Notes under the pieces: generated by a model
What the model was told of the DNA's origin: nothing
The model's input: only the letters and a program-made list of their open reading frames with translations
Databases searched by the model: none
NCBI RefSeq assembly: GCF_041146795.1
Contig: NC_135170.1
Coordinates: 10,102,033 to 10,166,032 of the forward strand
Source of the DNA: Maylandia zebra
Lineage: Eukaryota; Chordata; Actinopteri; Cichliformes; Cichlidae
Direction of reading: 5' to 3'
DNA length: 64,000 nt
Part shown: one piece after another, positions 1 to 12,400 of the stretch
Layout: every line of letters starts with the position of its first letter
How positions within the stretch are numbered: the first letter of the stretch is position 1
Position numbers and translations under genes: made by a program

Positions 1-28
1 AAAATGAGTACAGGTGATGAATGTGAGC

Positions 29-404
29 TTACGCTGTCTGGGTGGGGAGAGGAATAGGAGTTGGAGTTAGGGTTGGCTGCTCCTCTGAGACTTGAACTAT
101 CTCTGTGGCAGTGATGGCAGGAGCGCACTCGTCCACGGGCGAGGGGGAGAGGCTCTTGGGAGTCGTGTTGCTGTTTGAGGTGGAAGTGAGAGCCGGTGCG
201 GTAGAGGTGGTTCTGGAGGTAGAGGTGGAGGCTGGGACAGAGGCCTGGACCGGCACAGGATCGTCAGCTAGGGCAGGTGGTTCGGTGGCTGTTGCTTTGG
301 CAGCAGCGGGCTTGTTGTAGTTCATCTTGAGAATGTGCTGCTGGAGGTGTCTGATCCAGTCCTCCTGCACCGACAGTGGACCGTGGAACTCGACCTCACA
401 GAAT
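29..404 (-). CDS. wiz: wiz last coding exon: C-terminal finger and Ser/Thr/Pro tail
   Basis: The acceptor follows TTCATCAG and the exon joins the previous one in phase 2, rebuilding the finger CRFCEVEF with a spaced H-x4-H (residues RHLQQH). The intron therefore splits the two zinc-binding cysteines from the rest of the finger. This C-terminal block ([22 protein letters not shown]) closely matches the end of mammalian WIZ. A low-complexity Ser/Thr/Pro/Ala tail follows, ending QTA and a TAA stop at 29-31. The 3'UTR lies mostly outside the window. Confidence 0.93.
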
Positions 405-3400
405 CTGATGAACAAAAACACACTTTTTAGGCTGGAAATTATCACTTACGGCGTTACCAATAGCCAGTAAAATGAATGCAACTACTTATGCTCTAACACA
501 AAGAGATAAAACACAATCCGATGCCGCTAAGCCAGATTCTCTGTCTCTCAGGGGCGGCCCATTCTGCCACTTGTGCTGCAGCTATATCAGAACTTAAGCA
601 CTCATTCATGTTCCCTGAAAATCCCAAATGGTTCGCTCTTCTCAATATAGTGCATTAGCAACTAAAAGTGGAGTACTGCTCGACAGGGCGTGGGAACAGG
701 GATTGCTGCTTGGGGGATTAACAGACTATTTAAAACATAGGCAGACAGTCCTATTAATGCTAGAGTCTCCAAATTTCTAATGCTAAGAGCCCTGAACAGT
801 TTTTCCTGGGTCCTGGAAAGCTATATCCCAAGACACAAGTTTCATATACCGGCACTTCAGGGTGTAGAACTTGCCCACCACTTTGACCAGCGGGTAGGAG
901 GGTGGTTTGGGCACCAGGGCGGGGACGGTGCCTGTGCGCGGGGGCTTAGGAGGGCCGCTATCCCTCTCTGTCCCGTCCGGGCAAGATGGGTGCTTCAACG
1001 GCCGACGCTCAAAACCTGAGCAAGAGGAGGAGGTAACAAAGGAGGTTGGTGCAAAGTAGAGCTGCACCAAAATGCTTCAATGTCAGTATAGCTTAGAGGC
1101 AATTCAGTCATTTAAAGTCAAAAGGGGTTCAGTTTTCTGCCTAAACCTAAAAGATGTATAACATTGTAATATTTCCTTAACAATATAATGTAAAATGGTT
1201 AAACACTGACTGAAAAAAGGGAAAAATTAGGGTAATTTCGCCTGTCAAGGGCTTGTTAATGCCAGTATTAACAACTGATTTTTTGAGAATATATAATACA
1301 TTGTATATGTATGCACCTATGTGATTGAGAGCCAAGACATATGCTCTATCCTCACGTACCTCTAGGCAGGCGGACATTGAGCTCACTGCGCGCCACCTGT
1401 GCTTGAAGCGTGTGGCCGCTGCCGAGCCGCGAGAGACTGGGACTGCTGCGACCAGCCCTGATGGGAGCACCCTGGAAGTTGGTACCAGTTTCTTCCTCTG
1501 CAGTCTTGGAAGAGCCCTGGCTGACTTCGTGGCTCAGTGGACGCACCAGGCTGACAGCCAAAGAAGAAGACCACTGAGAGGAGGAGGAGGAAGAGGAAGC
1601 CTTCTGCGATGAGATGGGGAGGATATGATCAGAATCCGCAGTGAGCGGTGAGCTGCTCTTCTGGAACATGGAAAGAATGAGTGATCCTATCAGCAGTAAA
1701 TTACAAAAAGACTGGCGAGTCCTGGTGTACTTGTTACCATGTAAACAGAAACGCTGGCACATTAACAAAAGTAAATAAGAACCCAGATAAGACTTTGAAT
1801 TTCTTCCTATATACCAATAAGGCATATGAACAGAGTAAATATGTAACTTGGAAGCAAGAGTTAGCTTAGTTTCAAGCAAAAAAGTAGACGGTTAGCTAGG
1901 CTGGCTCTATCCAAAGGTAACAAAATCTACCACCAGTTCCTCTAAAGCTCATTACTTACTAATTAAAAAGTTATGTGACTTTTTTTGAAGTCATTTTGGG
2001 GAGGATATCTGCCAACAATTTCCTGGCCTGGTGCTGGGACTGACATGCTAATTTAAGCTAGCCAGGAACTAGCATTAGCCTCCTATTTAGTGCAGAGACA
2101 GTATTTAAACTACTATAATTTTTGTTGTTTTATCTTCACTTTCTTTAATTTAAGTGGGTTTATATCATCATCATCTGTCTATCTTTTTTCAGTAGATTAA
2201 GCTTATATTGCTATAAGGAGAACTGTGCTGTAATTTGCCCCTTTCAAGTACACAGCACCCATATTAGTGGGGTTCATAAGTACCTGGACACAAATTGTTC
2301 TCAGCAGCTGTTAATCAGCACAAAGTTAGTTAAAAGATGATCACCTGTGTCTGAGAGGTATGAGGTGACGTTTAGATTGATACTGACTTTGTCTCTTCAT
2401 AATCTGACAAGTCCTGTGCTCGATTTTGTCCAGTTCTGACACTTTCCACTTTACAGTATTGTAGGGTGGCTCAAACTCTATTTGTACTTTTCTGCATTTA
2501 TAATTACATCAATTCTAACAAGATTCCCAGAACCACTGGCTGATCCACCTCTCAGTGTCAGGTCTTTGTTGGATTTCTTAAGGACTTCAGCTATAGGTTG
2601 TTTTTAAGGCCCACTACATTTGTCCTCCAGTTGTCCAGTTTAATCAATTTAAGAACACACCATTTTAGCCTAATTATTTGGGGGGTTCACCTTGTTGGTA
2701 CAAAAATACTATTTTATGTCTCTCAAACTGTGTAATCTTTGACATTTTTAATAGATTCAGTTAAATAATGGGGAAATTTTTGTTTTTTGCAACAGGCTAG
2801 TTGGCTCTTTGCTAAGTTTTCCGTTATCTGTAGACACAACAAAGAAATGTTCAAAGACCTTCAGAAAGCCTGGAGAACTACTGGACTCCTTGGAAGCAAG
2901 ATATATAGAAATGAGGGGGTGGCTCAAGACTTTTGTACAGAATGTTTAAGCCCTTAAAATCTGAGCACTACATGTTAAAAGGGTTTTATCTCCCACCTAG
3001 TTCTTTCAGCACGTATGCAAAAAATGTGTAATCATGCACATAATTACAATAATTACAGTCTGGACAGTGCATCTAACTACAACCAATCTAGCTGTGTTAA
3101 TGAATTAGGCAGCTGTAACAGAAAAGATTCTCTCTACTTATTTTAAAATTACCGTATTACACACTATATATCCAGCTGTCCCAGCTGACCTTTCTCTCAC
3201 ACCTGTCATGTATAAAGCACTAATTAGAAGTCTGATTACAATAAAAGCACTTAGAAATTAACAGACCCTCCAATGAGCTTTACAAAACAAATGGATGAAA
3301 AAAATGTGATTAATAAGGAAGGCAAAAGATCTGCAGACATATGGGGACCTAATTTGGGCTTCTACTGACACCAATGCATCAAATAACGGGGACCTATAGC

Positions 3401-6400
3401 TGAGCTGAGCATCAGACTCGTTCTATTAACATGGATAACTGCAGATATTGGCAACACTTAAAACTCACTGATGGAGTTTCAACCATCAGTGAAAACCACA
3501 ACCCTAGCCATTGTTGTTTTGGAGACCAGCAAAAAGGTTAACACTTTATAACACAACGCATGACTAAGGGTGTAATTCCCCTGCAATAAAATTTTATTTC
3601 AGTGTATTTTATTTGAAAGTACAATATAACAATATTTACCAACAAATTCCTTAAAGGCAGGAATGGCAGAATAAGGTGGTAACAAGTCAGGTTTTTACAG
3701 GAAGAAATTAAACAATCATACCAGTAAGTACATTTCAGCACTACGTATGCAATTATAGGTAGTACATGAGTAATTTTAAGCATAGCATAACCTAAGGTAT
3801 TTTACAGAAAAGAAAAGAAATTGTAATGTAATGTAATTACATTTAAGTACTGCATAAGTAATTTAAAGTGGTGTGCAAATTTATTGCAATTTTGGAGAAA
3901 CAATATTTCCCTATCTTGATGCATGCTCAATCATCCAGGTAAGTAGATCTCCAAAAGTTGACTCTGTTCATCTGGCCGTAGCGTTTTGAGGGAGAAACAT
4001 TTCATCACTCATCCAAGTGACTTCTTCAGTCTCAGCTGACTGCAGGTTTCCCCAATCTTATAAACAGTACATTTGCATAATGACTGAAACCAGCACCACT
4101 GAAGGAACAATGGGCTGGCAGGTCAGTTCCTTAATCTTAATTATGCAAATTCTCATGACCATTGAGCAACAACCACTGACCAAAACCCACTGATCAAAGC
4201 TGACATGTACCGTAAACCTACACATACGGATCAGTATTTAAGGTTTGACTCTCATCATCCACTGGAGCACAACCTGGGTGTCATCAGGGCGCTACAACAC
4301 AGAGCGAACACCATCCCCACAGACACAGCAGCCAGGGAGGCAGAAAAACAGCACATCAAGAAGGCCCTGAGTAAATGTGGTTATCCCAGCTGGACTTTTG
4401 TCAAAGCTGGGAAGGCGCCAAAAGAAAGCTCCAGCCGATCCAGGAGAGAAGGACAACCGCTGCCCAAGTGAAAACCTGTAGTGATCCCATATGTGTCAGG
4501 AGTATCGGAGCAGTTGAGACGCATTTTTTCTAAACACCGGGTTTCTGTGGCTTTTAAACCCCAAAACACGCTGCGCCAAAAATTGGTCCACCCCAAGGAT
4601 CAGGTCCCCCGACACAAACAGAGTAACATAGTGTACGCTGTTAAGTGCCAGGAGGATTGCCAGGATTTATACATCGGGGAAACCAAACAACCTTTGGCGA
4701 AGCAGATGGCACAACACAGAAGAGCTACCTCGTCAGGCCAGGACTCTGCAGTCTATTTACACCTACAGGCCAGTGGACACTCTTTCAATGATGAGGATGT
4801 TCACATCTTGGACAGGGAGGAACGCTGGTTTGAGCGCGGAGTCAAGGAGGCCATTTACGTGAAAAGGGAAAGACCATCTCTGAATTGAGGAGGGGGCCTA
4901 AGGGTACATCTTTTGCCATCTTACAATGCTGTGATTGCAGCCATTCCCCAACTCTCTGTGAATGGTACTCATGGTTGTTGATCAATGGTCATGAGAATTT
5001 GCATAATTCTGATTAAGGAACTGACCTCCCAGCCCATTGTTCCTTCGGTTGGCTGGTTTCAGTCATTGTGCAAATGTACTGTTTATAAGATTGGGGAAAC
5101 CTGCAGTCAGCTGAGACTGAAGAAGTCACCTGAATGAGTGACGAAACGTTTCTCCCACAAAACGCTACGTCCAGATGAACAGAATCAACTTTTGGAAGAA
5201 TATTTCCCAAACTTACATCGTACATAAGCTGTGTATTTCGGGGTGAGGGTCATGTTATGGGTGAATTAAACCACTGTTAAAACATAGCTTTTAAAGAAAA
5301 GGAGTGTCTCTTTTCCTGTAAAATACCTGGAAGTTAGGCAATGCCAAGACTCTCCATAATATCACCCGGATGTTAAAAAGCACAGCATTCGATGCAAGAT
5401 GGCGAAATATTATGTTTTTCTGCAAACCTACCAAGACATTCTGCAGTTATTAAAACTACTTACAGAATTATTTGTCTTCTTTCCTGTAAAATACCTTAAG
5501 TTATGCAATACTTTAAATTACTCATGTACTACCTAAAGCTATTTCCGCAGTACTTAAATTTACTTAGAGTATACTAATTTGTTTGTTTCCTGTAAAAACC
5601 TGGCTAAAAAAAACTTATTCCAGTGCACTTACCTTTAAATGTTTATAGGTAAATATAATTAAAACAAATAATAATGTGATTCCATTTAATGTGCTAAGTA
5701 TGTGCTGCAATTGTGTCTATGTGTTTGTGTGGCAGGTACTAGCCAAGATATGCTCTGGCGCATGACCCCAGTGAAGCTAACTAGCTTTTAGCTAAATATA
5801 CTGAAGAGACACGGCCTCTGGGTCTGAAAAGTCAAGCAAATGAGAAAGTACCTTAAACCTGCATTTTGAATAGGCACTGAAGGAATGTGCGGCTGCATAA
5901 TGATTGTAAGTCAGAATGTATAAAAGTCTATTGAGAAAATGACCCTTGATCTATAAGCTCATTAAACGCTTTTCTAATGAGTTTACCACCTAAATTGCTA
6001 GTTTCAGGTTCTGATTCATATACCTCACTGTTCTTGTTGGGAAGTATGCTCCCATTTACAGTAAAACAGACAATAAAGCTGGATATGTGCACATCCACTC
6101 TTCACTTGTGTCATCTAGTCTCAAAGAATACACACTGTTTGCTATAGTGTACAGATACAAAGTTTTTGTAAATAAATACAACCTCAGAAAATACATTTTA
6201 ATGATGTCAAACTTCCTCTTTTAGAAGAGTAGTCTACCCAACATTTACCTAAGAAAACAGCACATATACTATGAAGAAAATCTAAGAATCATTCCCCCAA
6301 ATATCAACAAATCTCCAGCTTTAAATGTCACACAGCTGAGACACTGAAACTAAAGAGGCGACTTTTGCGACAGCACAGTTGGCCCAAGCAGACCTTAAAA

Positions 6401-9400
6401 TCCACGATGATGTACTTGAAGAAACACTAAAGGCTTTGATGGGGCTCTTATGGTCCCCTGACTTAAATCATTGGAAACCTGTCATGCTGTGTATGCAACT
6501 AAGCCGAAAAGATCTCCAAGGACGAGCGACTGATCTCTCAATCAAGGACAGACAGGTTTAGCTCGCTACAGAAAGTGTTAGAAAGGCCTCTTTATCGCCC
6601 AAAGGGCAATACTGCCAACTGACTAGTGGCAAAACGTTTTGCCAAAACAGCTCCAATTAGATCAATTATCCCAAATAGTGCCTGGATCAGCAAACTTACT
6701 TATATAAGTTATATTGGCCTTACTGACTGGTCAGAATGTGTTGGTCTACATGTCTATAAAAAAGAGCTATCATCACAAAAGTTGTCTGAATGTGGGTGTT
6801 CAAAACGTGTGCTAATGTGGTATTTCTTCATCCAAGGCAGTCCAGGCTCACTGGGTTGATGACACCAATATTGTTTTGCGGTTTTTTCCTGTGATATTGG
6901 TTAGAATCATTCCAACATATCATACCAGTAAAGTGTAGAACCAGACAAACACTGAATTTCTGGAGCCAGTGTTAACAGAAGCATCAGGGGCGGTGACCCC
7001 CATTACAGCCAGCGGCAATGATCACAAAGAGAGAGACGGAACAAAAGATGAAACAGACAAATAAGACACAGGCCATACCTTTCCAATATGAAGTCTATAC
7101 CTGCTTACAAATAGCCATATTTACTCCACTTTAAGACTTTAAGGAAAGTCTGAGTGCTGTGGTTCATGCATTTAATGTCTACCTACAGTGGTGTGTGTCT
7201 TGAGCCACCGCTCATTTCTTTATGTTTTGTTTTTAAGGAGCCAGACCTTCTTGCAATTTTGTAAAGTGGTCTTGTCGTGGTGTGCAATGAGGCATTTTTT
7301 TTTAAAGTAGAGCAGATGAAGAGTATCTCAAAGTCGTGTGAAACAGAAAAATCCAGCAAAGGGATGACACACAACTTGAAAGATGCATCTGGACTTTTAA
7401 TTGATCCATCTACTGTTCACTGACGGCTCATCAGAAATGCTCTCAGTGGAAGGGTGGCTGTCAAGAAGCCATTCTTAAGGAAGGGAAATGGAAAAAAGCT
7501 GATGTTATGCCAAATTACACAAGAATCTGAACAAAAATCAGTCTGATACGACTGATGAATCTTTTTTTTTTGTTCAAATTAACATTAATATATATGGATG
7601 AAGTAGTGGAGGCTTCATTTTGCTATGCCACAGTCATACTAAGTATACCCGGAAAATCCAAAACAGAACACCATCAGTCATGGATTGGCCTCCCCAGAGC
7701 CCGGACCTCAACATTACTGAAGGAGTGTGGGATCATTTTGACAGAGAACAGAAGGAAAGGCAGCAACATCCAAAGAAGAGCTTTGAATGTCCTTCAAGAA
7801 GCCTGGAGAATTATTCCTGAAGACTACTTAACAAGAAAGCTGCCTAAATATTACTTAAATATTTACACTGATGCTTGTTAGAATTGTACAAATTCTGATT
7901 TTGCCTCATGAATGTTTGCATGTTTCAATACATCACTGCATCTATTTTCCGTTTTCATTTTTCGTATTCTTTGTGTTGTTAAAGCATTGAACCCATTTAT
8001 GACTGTAAACTTAATGTAGTATATAAAGACGTGTTTTTACTAGTCACTATTAGCTTCAAGCTAACATTAATGGGGTGTTTTTCCCTGTGGATTTTTATAA
8101 GTGGATAAAATCTCCCCCTAATTCAAAGATGTCACGGTATAATAAACTGTTCTTTATGTCAAACATATTAAGCAATAGGAAATAAAAGCGACACGTCCTT
8201 TCCACTGAAAAGGTCAAATAGTTGCCCAGGTTTATTAGCTCACTAATAATATTAATGGTATTTATATTATTACACCCTTTTTAACCATGACATCAGTCAT
8301 TACTTAGGCCAATCAAATCCTACAGCGAGGTTGGTTTGACTACGGCTGTATGAAAAAATAATATGATTACAAGGACATTTAAAAGGTAATTCATTTTGTA
8401 TGTGTGTCACATCACCACTCAGGGAAAAGGTGTGACAGTGACGCAAATGCACCAGAAACTAATTCAGGCGGGGAGGGGAAAAAAAGGGGAAAAAAACATA
8501 AATTTTCTTCTATCAACAGCATGCCATAATTTATCTGAAGATGAAACATAAGCTGCCAGGCACCCTGGTTACTATGGCAACTATCAAGTCAATAGCTGAG
8601 TTGTTCTGGCATCTGTCCCCACAGTGATTTTTGCTTGGTGTAAAAGACACAGGATCTACAGTAAGGCTCAAAGCTGCGAGACTACACGTCTGAGGCTTTC
8701 CGTGACACAAAATGTCTGTCGTGCCACCAGCTGGGGCTCGTTAGATCTCCGAGCATGACGCCTATTCAAAGACACTGAGAGGAAAGTGAGCGTGTCAGGA
8801 AAGTAGCACAGTGGGTTATGATCTCTCGCTGCATAGCTGTGACACTTTTGTCTGAGGCGCGGGCTCCTCCGCTTACAACTCCCAGTTTTTTTGTTTTAAA
8901 ATCAAATGTTCACAGCAGTCACAACGGGCTTTGAAGTATCACAGGCCTAAAATAAGACCAAGCGGCTCAGCTTGCTGCACTGATCTGAGTTATTCAGCTG
9001 AAATGCGTTACCAAAGACTGACTGCCACTCCTCACCTTCTTTAGGGTGGTGCGGTTACCCTGCATGTAGCTGCGGTGCATCTCCAACACCTTTTGCGGCC
9101 TGCTACGCATCCAAGCGCTAAGCGTCTCGATAGGGGATCCATTTACACACCACTCGGTCACGCCAAACTGCCTCAGGTGGGCTCGCGCGTGGCTGGCTAA
9201 AGCCTTACGGTTCTCAAAGAAGAAGCCGCACAGCTCACAACTGGGATCTGAAAAATACAGGGGAGGAGTAAAGAGAAGACCTTTTCTTAGTGGATAATGA
9301 TCGGTATCAGATGAAGTTCAGGGCAAGTGGAGAAAAAACTGCATCTTACCCTGGTGTGCATGTTTGTCTGGGGAAGGTTTTCTTTTGAAGGAGAAATCAT

Positions 9401-12400
9401 GTGGAAGGGATGAGAAAGTCTTAAGCTGATGTGGAGATGAGTGCGCAGCCTCCACTGACTGGGCCTCCTCAGACAGAGGCCTTTTCCCCAGTGGGGACAT
9501 CCTGAAAAACTTCCCTGCAGATGGGGTAGCAGATGGGCCCACAGACCCCACACCCTGCTTATGGAGCCTTGACCCTGACTGCTGCAAGCTGAGAGGAGAT
9601 TTACGGAATTTGGAGGACTGGTAACCCGAAGCGCCCAAACCCTCGGAGCCGCTGGCGCCCCCTGTGCTCTCCCAGGAGGGACTGTTCGCTCCTTGGCTGG
9701 ACTCTTTCTTCACTCCTTGGTCTGACTGCGAGGAGCCACCCACCCCTCTCTTGTGCATAACCTCCCTCAGGGTGTCGATGGGCGAACCATTGACGGACCA
9801 CTCTGTGATGCCCATCTGTCGCAGGTGGGAGCGGGCGTGGCTAGAAAGGCCTTTGCGATTCTCAAAATATTCCCCGCAGAACTCACAACGGATATCCCTC
9901 GTAGGCTCCACCTCATGGGCCATGGCTAAAGAGATACCAGGTGAAAATGTGCACACGATTATCACATACAGTGGATCACACACGACTACCGAATACAGTT
10001 ATTTTTACCAGGAATACACTACATTTACATGCATTGTTTGTTTAGCGTTACATGAGATACACGAGAAGACCTGTCCTACTCTAATCTGTAAGACAGACTG
10101 TATGTAAAAGGTGGAAGTAACGGCCAGATGTCTTAAACTTGTAATTTTTCTAATGACCAGTAGGGGAACATTAGGTTATATGGAAGCCTATGGGCATGAC
10201 CCACGGCTCACTTTAACTATGACCTCAGCAAACACTTTCCTGATGCGTTTATGGGCAAAAGTGACTAGTAGTGCAGTTTTAGTGACTAAAACATGATGTT
10301 AATTTTGTAAACCATCGCCTAAAAGGACAATACAGTGGTCCCTCACTATAACGCGGTTCACTTTTTGCGGCCTCGCTGTTTCGCGGATTTACTTTGTGCA
10401 ATTTTGCATGCTTTTTCTTTTTTTTTTTTTCTACAGCGCATTTTGTTTTGCGTCCTGATTGGCTGTAGACCACTGTCAGTCAATCTCCTCCGTACCGTGT
10501 CTCATGTACAGTACCGAATGCGTTCAATCAAATTTACATCAATCTTCGATCGCTAGCAGTGTGACTCTGAAGTGCTGTACTGTATGTTTGTAAGTTTTCT
10601 CCCCAACAAACACAACAATGTCGACGAAACTTTTTGCACCGTCAAAGGCACCTGCGGTAGCATCCGAAAGGCAGAGGAAAATGCTAACCATCGCACAAAA
10701 AGTTGGACTTCTGGACATGCTAAAGGAAGGTAGAAGTTACCGTATTTTTTGGACCATAAGGCACATTGCATTATGAGGCGCATTAAGCGAAACCAAACAG
10801 TCAGATAAGTCAAACTTTACTCAACTCATTCTTCTTATTTCCTCTACTTCCATACCATTGATTCATAAATGTTGAATTCTCTCGTAGCTGCTCTATTCCC
10901 ATGTTCTGGACCTGAAAGCAGGGTTTGATCTTTGGTTTCATTCTATAATACTGGACTTATTTTTTTACGAAGGTTTGAACTTCGAGAGTGTTTAAACAAG
11001 AGAGAAAAGTGTGGAAATGTTCATGCCTGTCTGAGAAAACTGTCTAAAGTGTGTAGTGAGGGGTTTTACAGCCTTAAAACATCTATAATAATTGTAAAAA
11101 ATAAAGTTGGCTACTTCGCGGATTTCACTTATCGCGGGTTATTTTTAGAACGTAACTCCTGCGATAAACGAGGGACCACTGCAAATCAAGATTTGCTATA
11201 AAATTTGACTGAAAAGTGGTTAGCCCATGAGCAACCAGTGCCATCACACATATTTGCCATCACACAAAGATGCTGAAGTTGGGGCTTCAAAAAAGGACAT
11301 TGCCAAATAATGGGTCGTAGCACAGTAGCTAAGACCATCTTTTATATACAGTCTATGCTTTGTAAAACTTACCACATATTCTCAAAAAGGGGGAAAACAG
11401 CCTGCATGCCTTAGTCCAAAAGTTAATCATAATTTCCCTGCTTTTAAAATGTTTGTTTTTTTAAAATAATTTGATCAAAGAACTAAAATCAGAAAAAACA
11501 GTTTGTGGTTTTATGCTGTTATTTACAGAGATGTTGCTTGGCTTGCACCAAGTAGCCGCTGATTGTCTTAAAAAATGCTCCTGACTAAACTGAGGTTAAT
11601 TCAGTCGGTGAAGCAAACAATAATAAATGATTAATGAATACAAACTAGACATGCCAGTACGTTTGAAAGTGATTTCCCTTATCTATAAATTATTCCTTAA
11701 CAATTGTTAAATAAGCACTGAAGGCAAAACAGGATTCAAATACCTAAGTTGAGAGGAAACGCACTGTCAGAGCTCCTCCAGCTAGAGTTGAGAGACTCAG
11801 CTGAAAACCCTCCAGATCTCCCCACAGCTCCAGGCGTGGTGACCTCTACCTGCACCGGCTCCGGCTTCAGCTTGAGAATCAGCCCGCTAGAAGGCGTTGA
11901 TGGAGCCGAGCTCGACTTGGACACGGCGGGCTGAGGACTGGAGGGGCGGGCGAAGGCGAACGGCAGGCGACTGAGGAGAGTAGCTGAAGGAGAAGAGGAC
12001 ACCGAAAGGGGGGAACGAGGCGGTCCTGGAGAAGATGGCGGTGGGGTTTTGAGAGGTTTTAGCGGGAGGGCGCAAGGCAGGCCCCGTCTCGTGATGATCT
12101 CCCTCAGGGTGTCGATCGGTGAGCCGTTGACGGACCACTCGGTAATGCCCATCTGACGCAGGTGAGAGCGAGCGTGGCTAGACAGCCCTTTGCGATTCTC
12201 AAAATATTCCCCACAGAATTCACAGCCTATCTCCTTTGGAGGTTCACCTTAGGGACGAGAAGGTTTGACCTTGCGTTAAACAGAGAAAGCATTATGCTTC
12301 TATAAATCGTCTAATTTCATGGATACTACAACACTCACTGTGTGGAAGGGCCATGAGTTCCCCACTACTGAGGCGGAAGACCTGCATGGAAGAGGACTTG

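Larger units (their letters stand above)
3689..5605. repeat. Outer inverted repeat surrounding the Penelope-like element
   Basis: 3,689-3,816 is an imperfect reverse complement of 5,476-5,605. Both contain CTGTAAAATACCTTA, then TTACTCATGTACTACCTA, then CCTGTAAAAACCTG. The right side carries a further partial copy of the same unit near 5,308-5,345 (CCTGTAAAATACCTGGAAG). Together they form a foldback structure of about 1.9 kb with the Penelope-like element at its centre. It could be an older palindromic MITE or foldback element hit by the retroelement. Confidence 0.6.
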
